DNA from: Globodera rostochiensis
Lineage: Eukaryota > Nematoda > Chromadorea > Rhabditida > Heteroderidae
NCBI GenBank assembly: GCA_018350325.1
Contig: JAEVLN010000007.1
Location: 2,013,109 to 2,077,108 of the forward strand
Reading direction: 5' to 3'
DNA: 64,000 nucleotides
Of this stretch, positions 23,053-31,682 are shown one piece after another; position 1 is the first letter of the stretch, and each line of letters begins with the position of its first letter. The notes under the pieces were generated by a model, which made no database searches, was not told the origin of the DNA, and was given only the letters and a program-made list of their open reading frames with translations. The position numbers were made by a program, and so were the translations under genes.

Positions 23053-25230
23053 TCCTGACTCTCTCTTTATCACATCTATTTCTTCAAAATAAAAGGTTCC
23101 AAAAGTAAACTAAAATAATTTTTAGATGGGTGCGTTGATGATCAAATTACTCTCACCGTTGACTCTCTCTCTTTTTCTAATGCTATTCTTCAAATGTAAA
23201 ATTTGTCGTAAAATTACTAATTTATTTCGAAAAATGAGTGAAAATATCGAAAAAACCTTCCAATAGGAATCGGGAAATCAAATTTAATCCAACCTTTCGG
23301 TCAGACAATTCCAAAATTTATCGATCCATTTGCATGGACCGTCCAAATACATACCTTATTTGGACTACAACTAGTCAACCACCATAGCAATTTCTGAAAC
23401 TTTATAAAAAAGTACCAACAATTTTTGGATAGGGTGCGTTCATTGCTCAATTACTCTCGACGTCTGACTCTCTCTTTTTATCGCACTATTTCTTCAAAAA
23501 TAAAATGTTCCAAATTAAACTAAAATAATTTTTAGATAGGGTGCGTTGATGATTAAATTACTCTCACCGTTTGACACTCTCTATTTTTCTAATGCTATTT
23601 CTTCAAATGTAAAATTTGTCGTAAAATTACTAATTTATTTCGAAAAATGAGTGAAAATAATCGAAAAAACCTTCCAATGGAATCGGGAAATCAAATTTAA
23701 GTCCAACCTTTCGGTCAGACAATTCCAAAATTTGATGATCCACTTTCGTGGAGAGCCCAAGTACCTTACTATGGACTATAAATAGCCAATGAACGCAACA
23801 ATTTCTGGAACTTTATGAAAAAGTACCAACAATTGTTCGATAGGGTGCGTTCATTGCTCAATTACTCTCGACGTCTGACTCTCTCTTTTTATCACACTAT
23901 TTCTTCAAAAATAAAATGTTCCAAAATTAAACTAAAATAATTTTTAGATAGGGTGCGTTGATGATTAAATTACTCTCACCGTTTGACACTCTCTATTTTT
24001 CTAATGCTATTTCTTCAAATGTAAAATTTGTCGTAAAATTACTAATTTATTTCGAAAAATGAGTGAAAATAATCGAAAAAACCTTCCAATGGAATCGGGA
24101 AATCAAATTTAAGTCCAACCTTTCGGTCAGACAATTCCAAAATTTGATGATCCACTTTGCATGGACCGTCCAAATACATACCTATTGGACTATAAACTAG
24201 TCACATGACACAGCAATTTCTGGAACTTATGAAAAAGTACCAACAATTGTTCGATAGGGTGCGTTCATTGCTCAATTACTCTCGACGTCTGACTCTCTCT
24301 TTTTATCGCACTATTTCTTCAAAAATAAAATGTTTCCAAAATTAAACTAAAATAATTTTTAGATAGGGTGCGTTGATGATCAATTACTCTCACCGTTTGA
24401 CATCTCTCTATTTTTCTAATGCTATTTCTTCAAATGTAAAATTTCGTAAAATTACTAATTTATTTCGAAAAATGAGTGAAAATAATCGAAAAACCTTCCA
24501 ATGGAATCGGGAAATCAAATTTAAGTCCAACCTTTCGGTCAGACAATTCCAAAATTTATCGATCCATTTGCATGGACCGTCCAAATACATACCTTATTTG
24601 GACTAAAACTAGTCAACCACCATAGCAATTTCTGAAACTTTATAAAAAAGTATCAACAATTTTTGGATAGGGTGCGTTCATTGCTCAATTACTCTCGACG
24701 TCTGACTCTCTCTTTTTATCACACTATTTCTTCAAAAATAAAATGTTTCAAAATTAAACTAAAATAATTTTTAGATAGGGTGCGTTGATGATCAAATTAC
24801 TCTCACCGTTTGACTCTCTCTCTCTTTTTCTAATGCTATTTCTTCAAATGTAAAATTTGTCGTAAAATTACTAATTTATTTCGAAAAATGAGTGAAAATA
24901 ATCGAAAAACCTTCCAATGGAATCGGGAAATCAAATTTAAGTCCAACCTTTCGGTCAGACAATTCCAAAATTTATCGATCCATTTGCATGGACCGTCCAA
25001 ATACATACCTTATTTGGACTAAAACTAGTCAACCACCATAGCAATTTCTGAAACTTTATAAAAAAGTATCAACAATTTTTGGATAGGGTGCGTTCATTGC
25101 TCAATTACTCTCGACGTCTGACTCTCTCTTTTTATCACACTATTTCTTCAAAAATAAAATGTTTCAAAATTAAACTAAAATAATTTTTAGATAGGGTGCG
25201 TTGATGATCAAATTACTCTCACCGTTTGAC
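23053..25230. repeat. ~416-bp satellite array, block 2
   Basis: About five units of the same satellite as block 1. The variant insert CACTTTCGTGGAGAGCCC occurs near 23740, and mixed forms near 24150. The left part has frequent one-base indels; 24.5-25.2 kb is clean. Confidence 0.9.
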
Positions 25231-25454
25231 CGTCGGACAATGAGACGAAGTTTTGTCGTGTCCGGAATTTAAACTCCACCACGCAAGCTCTTTAAACTCC
25301 TTTTATTCCCAAAAGCCCAAAATGCCAACCAATATAAAGAGAGGGAATCAAAGTCAGCAAGTAATTAAACTTGAAGACGAACACAAAAGAAATCGATATC
25401 GAATAAAATATAAAAGAAGACAAATGCCCAAATATAGACGCACGAAAATTGACG
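25231..25454 (-). repeat. Putative 3' LTR of gag-like element
   Basis: Nearly identical to 22828-23052, with one extra base in the latter. In the minus direction it begins CGTCAATTTTCGTGCG and ends TTGTCCGACG. It abuts satellite at 25230 with no visible spacer. Confidence 0.5.
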
Positions 25455-26003
25455 ACAATATAATATGAACGATATTGGAGTTATGGAAGTTATTGCAGTT
25501 ATGATGAAAGACAAAAATCCAAAAGAAATGAATATCAATTGGGATCTTTTGACATTTGGCGAAATGTTTTCGGCGAAAATATGAAAAGGGCGAGAAGAGT
25601 CCTACATCCCCCGCCTCCAGAAAGCCGCTGCCCTCAGCGGCGATTGGTCCGTCCTCCCCCGTCGCCCTCCAAAGTCGCGTCCTCGTCGACTTGCTGATGT
25701 TGGCCTGTCGAACATGGCGGTTGATGACCCTGAAAATTGGATTGGGGAGGGGGTGGGATGCCCTTGACGCGCGCTTCGAATTGCGATTTGTGCGCAGAAG
25801 GAAGCTGCGGTGTTTTATTCAAACACCAGCGCTTTTGAGGTGCGATTGGCCCTGAACTCGGTGGATCACTCCTGACCGATTGATTTTTATATCGCGAGTT
25901 AACGAAGACTCGTACTCCTCGATGTAAATGGCCCGGATTCTGGGCGGAATTCTCCCGTTTCCGGATATTTTGAGATGAAACTCCCGAATTTTTCCGCTTT
26001 GGA
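25455..26003 (-). mobile_element. Second, 5'-truncated copy of the gag-like element
   Basis: 25817-26003 matches 21046-21230 almost exactly and carries the end of the second ORF. The ORF continues in frame beyond the point where copy 1 is cut, through a tail reading KTPQLPSAHKSQFEARVKG, then Pro/Gln-rich sequence, and stops near 25634. About 180 bp of untranslated sequence separate the stop from the putative LTR. The 5' side is cut at 26003. Confidence 0.55.
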
Positions 26004-26139
26004 GTTTTTCATCTGTCGTTTGCTGGTGCTATTGCAATTGTTTATATAAGGATTACCAATTACATATATTACTTATTAAAAATTAATAGAAAAATAAGTT
26101 TTAAAAATTTTTTCAAATTATAAAACATTTTCTTGATGT
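26004..26139. other. AT-rich spacer
   Basis: Nothing recognised. Confidence 0.4.
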
Positions 26140-26272
26140 CGCATTTTCTAGTGTCGTAATTTCTAGTGCCGCATTTTCCAGTGTCGCATATTCTGGTGTC
26201 GCATTTTCCATTTTGGTGTCGCATTTTCCGGTGTCGCATTTTCGGTGTCGCATTTTCCGGGAGTGGTCTCAT
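26140..26272. repeat. ~15-bp tandem repeat GTGTCGCATTTTCC
   Basis: About eight imperfect copies of GTGTCGCATTTTCyr end in TTTTCCGGGAGTGG. An inverted, shorter version with the same end (CACTCCCGGAAAAAGCGACA) occurs at 59287-59340. A related fragment lies near 33150-33190. Probably the subterminal part of a transposon family. Confidence 0.7.
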
Positions 26273-26420
26273 GTACTTTTTAACAAAAATTGTATTTATT
26301 TTTTACAAAAAGGTGTGCGTAAATCGATAGCCTGGTGGTTTGTCTGTTCGTGCCGTTGTTGCCTAAAGCATCCATTTTCCGTTGTTCCTTTATCTCTTCC
26401 ATTAAATTCTTGTGAGCATT

Positions 26421-26940
26421 TTAAAATTTATCGTTTTCTTCTTGGCTCTGTTGCTGTTTGTTCTGGTACTGCTCCATCTTTGTGTGCAGAGCCTTGTGAT
26501 TTCCCACCAGTTTTTGATGTTCCACTTGATCAGCTTTCTGCTTACGTTCCAACACATCGATCTTTTCTCGTAGCAGCGAAAAATGTTCAACAGAAACTTA
26601 AAGAAAGTGTAGTAAATTTTCGACAAAATCGATGCCGGAATCGGAAAATCTGTGCCATCTCAAAGAACTCTCTCTCTCTACATTATTTCATGGACAGGGA
26701 TATAACAAACAAATCAATGGCCTACCGCATCTCAGTTGGCCCTCTTGTAACCATGCAACTGAATTCTCAATTTTGCCAATTCTGTCTCGGATTTCCTTGA
26801 AATGTTGTTCCTCCTCCGGATCATTGGCGAAGGTTGGCCACAAATGTTCTGAAAACATTGGCAATTATTTAATTATATTAATAAATCTTGTTTTCCTTAC
26901 CAACACAACGTCCATTCAAATATTTATAAGATAGGTTATA
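26421..26940 (-). pseudogene. Coiled-coil protein gene fragment with internal stop
   Basis: Minus-strand exons join in phase: an upstream segment ending at about 26899 (SYKYLNGRCV), exon 26848-26726 (NDPEEEQHFKEIRDRIGK), and exon 26596-26421 (LREKIDVLERKQKADQVEHQ, then QYQNKQQQSQEEND). Glu/Lys/Gln-rich heptads predict a coiled coil. A TAA at 26423-26421 interrupts it, yet the same frame continues in coiled-coil style (AHKNLMEEIKEQRKMDAL) to about 26350. This suggests a nonsense mutation in a longer protein. The family is not recognised. The N-terminal helices that precede SPRY domains in some nematode proteins are one possibility, unproven. Confidence 0.5.
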
Positions 26941-27341
26941 CCAACTTATGTATAAGTCATTTTATAACGGATAGGTAAATATTCATTTTTTTTTAAATTA
27001 GAAACTAAATTTTAAAGTTACTTCTACTAATAAATTGAGCTTGCAACGTTGAAAAAAAAAGAAAAATATTAACAATTTTTCAAAAAAAACTAAATATGGC
27101 ATCATCAAGTGACAATTCTTTTTTCAATCTCTTATTTAACGTTTTTCCTCTACTCATCAGGGTTACCGCTGGTTACCCGAAACCCGACCCGACATTTTTC
27201 ATATTTTTAAATTAAATGCGCGCAAAAAAGATTTTTGAAAAATTTATCAACAAAAAAGGATGGTATGTAGACCCTGAATTGTTTTAGAAAGAATTAGAGC
27301 CTTTTAATTTTATGGGTTTCTTTTCAAACATTGCATTTAAG
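26941..27341. other. Upstream of BTB fragment; no first exon
   Basis: AT-rich. A lone CAGGGTTACCGCTGG followed by CCCGACCCGAC near 27159-27195 resembles one end of a hAT element, but no partner end was found. No exon equivalent to exon 1 of the 63.8-kb BTB gene is visible. Confidence 0.4.
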
Positions 27342-27668
27342 CTTCTACTAGCATATAAAGCGATTCTGATGGTGGCCTCTGACGTTTTTGTGGCAATGTT
27401 CCGTTTAGACGAGGAAAACGCAAAATCCGCTGCAGTTGGCACCGGTGCTTCAAAATTTTGTTTAAAATTTGAAAATAAATTTTAGTTAAAGAAGTTAAGC
27501 CCGTCGAGGTGGAGACGGGGGCGTTCAAGGTGATGCTCAGCTTCATTTACGCCGATGATTTGAGTGGACTGAACGGAGACAATGCAATTTCTGTGCTTTA
27601 CGCCGGTCAGAAAAAACTACGATTTTTTATATTGTAATTATGAGCACGAATTAAAATCGAATTTTTAC

Positions 27669-28493
27669 GGTTACATGAATTTTGCGGATAAGAAATTTGC
27701 GGATAAGAAATTTGCGGACAAGAATATTGCGGATAAGAAATTTGCGGATTCATTAGAAATTAAAAATCAGCAATTATTTTTTAAATTAACAGCACAAATC
27801 ATTACATTAGCTTTATTTTCACTTAATACGTTAATTACCAACAAATAATGAAATGAGAAATCAAATCAAATCTTCAATGCCACTCTTTGAAAGTCGATAT
27901 TGAATGGCGTTGAGATGTTGAATGTAATCACGGACATTCTGTGGTTGATTGTCAAAAAACACCATGTGCGATATCATTTTTTTATTTCTTAAGCCTAGGT
28001 TGCTCCGCAATTCCGCGCGTTCGATCAATGAGATAAGGGCGAAGTTTATTCTGCATCAATTCTTCCTCTTCTTTCATTTCAATTATAAGCCTAATGGAAA
28101 ACTGCTAGCATTTAAATTGTCTAACAAAATACTTAGAAAACGGAGGGTGCTCTTTAAGGAAACGCTGCCTGAATTGTCGATGCTACCCTTCCATAGCGTA
28201 TTGCTTCTGGCAAGATTGTTCACAACAGAATCATGGGCATTCCATGTGTTTGGCGGAAACATTGGTTCTCGTACTTCACTATAATTTCCGATTTGATTTG
28301 ATTTCTCATTTCATTATTTGTTGGTAATTAACGTATTAAGTGAAAATAAAGCTAATGTAATGATTTGTGCTGTTAATTTAAAAAATAATTGCTGGTTTTT
28401 AATTTCTAATGAATCCGCAAATTTCTTATCCGCAAAATTCTTGTCCTCAAATTTCTTATCCGCAAATTTCTTATCCGCAAAATTCAAAACACC
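27669..28493. mobile_element. Mutator-like element (MULE) with ~200-bp TIRs
   Basis: 825 bp long. The left end is GGTTACATGAATTTTGCGG; the right end is the inverse of GGTGTTTTGAATTTTGCGG. Arms of ~200 bp are near-perfect inverted repeats, and each starts with about four 15-bp GCGGATAAGAAATTT repeats. The flanks duplicate ATTTTTAC (27661-27668 and 28494-28501). The homologous introns at 40.5 kb and 63.3 kb lack the insert, giving clean empty sites. Inside lies a minus-strand MULE transposase remnant. Confidence 0.9.
27978..28275 (-). pseudogene. Degenerate MULE transposase C-terminal fragment
   Basis: Minus-strand frames read REPMFPPNTWNAHDSVVNNL, then ARSNT, and after a frame change IIEMKEEEELMQNKL. 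This matches the pattern of nematode and insect MULE-type transposases near the C-terminus: a FP..W.....V..N..R(T/S)N stretch followed by a helix of the EE(E)L type. Frameshifts and a stop show it is dead. It fixes the superfamily of the surrounding element. Confidence 0.55.
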
Positions 28494-28664
28494 ATTTTTA
28501 CAATTATTCATCTAATCGATTGTTCATTTTTAATATTCATTTAAAATAATTTAGCCAAAAAATATGACGTGGCCGGACTGATCAAAGCGTGTGTTAACTT
28601 TCCCATAGGGAAGCTGAACAATGTTTTTTTCGCGCTTGACCGCGCTCGCTTCCTTGGAGAAGAA

Positions 28665-29209
28665 AACCAAATTAAAAAAAGATCAAACTTTTTGGATTAA
28701 TAACCCGGGCTTGATCTAGGGTTTTTAAAAGTCTCGGATTTTTTGGAGTCTTGTCTCGGTCTCGAGTTTTGGTAAAATTTTATTAAAGCCAGGTAAAAAA
28801 AAATTTTTTTTTGTCTTCGATGTGCTTCTTTTGGGAATTTTTGAGAGAGCCATTTAATTAAGTTTTAGTAATCGGACATTTTTTTCCAATGTTTGCCTAC
28901 CGGACTTTTTGCCATTCGGCACAAATAATTATGAACCTTTTTCTTTAAATGTGGCATATGAAAATTAACACCTGGGCCTAATTTATTTATTGAGACCACA
29001 TAAATCAAATTTTTTTATTTAAAAAAGTACATTTCTTTCGACTAATTCAATTTGTTTATTGAAGTCTGGCCAAATTAATTTTTCTATTTTTCCATAGCCA
29101 GTGTCTGTTAATTAAATTCAATTATTTATCAAAGAAAACAATTTGGAATCGCATAAAACCCAAAAATTTTAAATAAATTTATCATAATTTTGCTAAAGTG
29201 GGTTTTGTC
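28665..29209. other. Relic repeats, no gene
   Basis: 28700-28785 has degraded CTCGGTCTCGAG motifs like those in the hAT elements here. The rest is AT-rich. The last 8 bases are the target duplication of the next element. Confidence 0.45.
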
Positions 29210-29716
29210 TAGAGACCGGCCAGAAGGGTCGGTCGGTACTTTTCGGTAAAGTACCGAAAAAGTACCGGTACCGAAAAGTACCGAAAAAGTCCAAAAAGGT
29301 TCGGTCGGCACTTTTCGGGAAAGTACCGAAAAAGTACCGGTACCGAAAAGTACCGAAAAAAATTGTCGGTACTTTTTCGGTTTTCGGTACCAAAATTTTA
29401 TAATTAATTAAAATCGTTTATTTTGGAAATCTTGGCTTTCTTAGTATTTATAATTGAGTATTGGGAGATTGCGGTTCAAAAAAATCAGCATTTCGACCTG
29501 TTCCTGCTCTGTGGAAAGAAGGCTTAGGCCCCGAGTCCGAGACCCAAAAAACCCGAGAAATTTCCCACAAGTTTTTAGGAGTTATTTTTTGGTTTAATTG
29601 CATTTTCTTAAACAATTTTTTCAGAAGAAGGCATATTTGTCAAGGAATTTTCAAAAATTCAAGTTGTTTTGAAAACTTCTGCTGGGGGCGGGGAGGTGGG
29701 AGTCGGCGGTGCCGAT

Positions 29717-30747
29717 CAGGGTTGCAACGGATCATCCGAAATCCGTTATCCGTTATCCGAAATCCGGTGTTTTTCTCAATCCGATATCCGGAATCTGATC
29801 CGACAAATTTTGGCAAATCCGATCCGAAATCCGGATAATTGTCCGATATGATTGAACACAAAAAATGAACCAAAGAGTAAAATATAATAGCATACCGAAG
29901 GGCTTATCAATAGGGTCGAGATTTTCAAGTTTTAACATGTTTTTTTGCGAATAGGGAATCATGAGAGAAGCCCGGAAATAGCATTCATTTTTAAAAATTT
30001 TAAAATTAGAGCGAGTTTTTAGTTAGAAATTTCTTGAAGAAATTCAATATTTTTCCCCAAAATTTCGCAAGAAAAAAGCAATAAAACAAAATGTACCCCC
30101 TAAAAAGGGACTTTTTCTATTACCAAAAATCCACCCCAAAGATCGAAATTTTCCCTAAAATTTTTTTATTTGGTATTTTTATAAATAATCTTTACATTTT
30201 TTTGACCAATTTTCTTAACAAATTCACATTAAAAATTCAAAATTTTCTCGGCGGCGCCTATCGGCACCGCCGACCCCTCCCCCACCCCGCAAGCAGAATT
30301 CGCAAAAAAAATTTGTATTTTTGAAAAATAAAAATCGACAAAATTTTTAGTTAAACTTCAACAAAACTAAGATCGACTTTTTTTTGGCTTGCCCCCCCCC
30401 CCTCTAAAAATTTTTCTGGTTACGGCCCTGGATGGGAAGTTAAACTTTTTCTTCACCATAATTTGCCTATTTGCGATTTTTCTTTTTGAACTTGAGTGTT
30501 ACATTGAATAAATTATCATTTCCCGGAAATCTTCTAAAAAAACACCAAAATTTCAGTTTTTTCCACTAAAAAATTTTTTCATCCGAAATCCGTTATCCGA
30601 AATCCGGTGTTTTTCAAATCCGATATCCGAAATCCGATCCGATAAATTTTGGGTTATCCGATCCGATATCCGTATCCGACTTTTTTCTCAAGGACAATCC
30701 GATCCGAAATCCGTATCCGACTTTTTTCCCAATCCGTTGCAACCCTG
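29717..30747. mobile_element. Nested non-autonomous hAT element, 1,031 bp
   Basis: Termini are CAGGGTTGCAACGGAT and its inverse ATCCGTTGCAACCCTG. The exact 8-bp duplication GTGCCGAT lies at 29709-29716 and 30748-30755. Subterminal ATCCGAAATCCG repeats occur near both ends. It was inserted into the GC palindrome of the host element. Its interior carries another palindrome module in reverse orientation (30200-30290) and a fragment ending GGTTACGGCCCTGG that looks like one end of a third hAT family. Confidence 0.9.
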
Positions 30748-31039
30748 GTGCCGATAAGCGCCACCGAGAAAAATTCAAATTTTTGACTCAATTTGTTAAG
30801 AGATTTTCAACCAAAATTTTAAAAATACTGTATGAAAACTCTTACGATTTATTAAGAAAACTTGTCCAATTTCGATAACTAAAATGGTGAAAAAAAAGTA
30901 ATTCTTTATGTAAATCTTAGAGATTTTGAATCGGTTAAAATTTTTGAAAATTAATTTGCTAGTAACTTTCTTCAAAAAAAATTGAGAAATTCCTAAATTA
31001 CCTTCAATTTAAAAATCTTAAATACATAAAAAATATTGT

Positions 31040-31110
31040 TTTTCTTTCGAGGACTCGAACCCCAGACAATAAGGTTCTTTGGTTAACATTTTAACCACTG
31101 AACCACGTAC
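31040..31110 (-). repeat. tRNA-like sequence inside hAT element
   Basis: The minus strand has an A-box-like TGGTTCAGTGGTTA and a B-box-like GGGTTCGAGTCC with a foldable T-arm. No acceptor stem pairs, so it is not a functional tRNA. A SINE-type or captured tRNA fragment is likely. Confidence 0.5.
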
Positions 31111-31382
31111 AATAACGGCTGAAAAATTCAAATATATCACCAATTTTTCCATTCGGTACTTTTTTCGGTACTCAAATTTTGTTCGGTCGGTACCTTCGGT
31201 ACTCAGATTTTTTCGGTCGGTACTTTTCGGTAAAGTACCGAAAAAGTACCGGTACCGAAAACCATCGGTACTTTCCGAAAAGGTTCGGTCGGTACTTTTC
31301 GGGAAATTACCGATGCCTGAGTACCGAAAAGTACCGAAAAAGCGTCGGTACTTTCCCGTACCGTCCGATCTCTAGTTTTGTC

Positions 31383-31682
31383 GATTTGCCTATCTAGTCC
31401 GAATTCAAATCTGGCACTTTATATCGCTGAATGTTCGGCATAAAAGTTCCACAACTGATTCTATGCCCTTTTTTGAATAAGGACAAAACAAAAGATACAT
31501 CAAAAAAGAGAGTAAAATTTTAATTGAAATAGTGCTGCTCGTCAAAATTATGGGTCCCGATTTAGTTCGGTCTGTAAAGCAAATGTTTAGAAAATTGGCC
31601 AATTTCTGCGCTCATTTAATCTCTGAATTTTTAAACCATCATCTTTATGTAGATTGAGTTAATTTGACTTTCTATCGTACAA
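31383..31682. other. Upstream region of the receptor gene
   Basis: AT-rich. It is the presumed promoter side of the plus-strand 7TM gene. No motif is recognised. Confidence 0.4.

Larger units (their letters stand above)
27342..28664 (+). pseudogene. Truncated BTB-domain gene (MATH-BTB family)
   Basis: Three plus-strand exons match exons 2-4 of the 61.4-63.8 kb gene with identical phases: 27342-27444 ([20 protein letters not shown]), 27486-27605 ([17 protein letters not shown]) and 28555-28664 ([18 protein letters not shown], ending RARFLGEE). This is the BTB/POZ core that normally mediates dimerisation and Cullin-3 binding. The usual LLPAHK motif is LAYK here. No exon 1 and no BACK or MATH exons follow; after FLGEE the frame runs into unrelated sequence with no donor. 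The last intron is expanded from about 120 bp to 949 bp by a Mutator-like insertion. Probably a partial duplicate. Confidence 0.8.
29210..31374. mobile_element. hAT-type element, 2,165 bp, with nested insertion
   Basis: The left end is TAGAGACCGGCC and the right end is GTCCGATCTCTA. An exact 8-bp duplication GTTTTGTC flanks it (29202-29209 and 31375-31382). GTACCGAAAA motifs cluster within 200 bp of each end (29240-29395 and 31150-31355). The interior holds a CCGAGACCCAAAAAACCCG module shared with the other hAT elements, a GC palindrome module, a nested hAT copy and a tRNA-like stretch. No transposase ORF was found, so it is non-autonomous. Confidence 0.85.

Noticed and set aside
12680..25230. 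Many 60-90 codon ORFs in the 416-bp satellite
   Set aside because: They are repeats of the same unit, differ by frameshifts between units, and have no family resemblance.
21046..26003. Tandem duplication of a single-copy host gene instead of a retroelement
   Set aside because: Less likely, because the order of shared blocks fits terminal direct repeats and both copies sit in satellite; not fully excluded.
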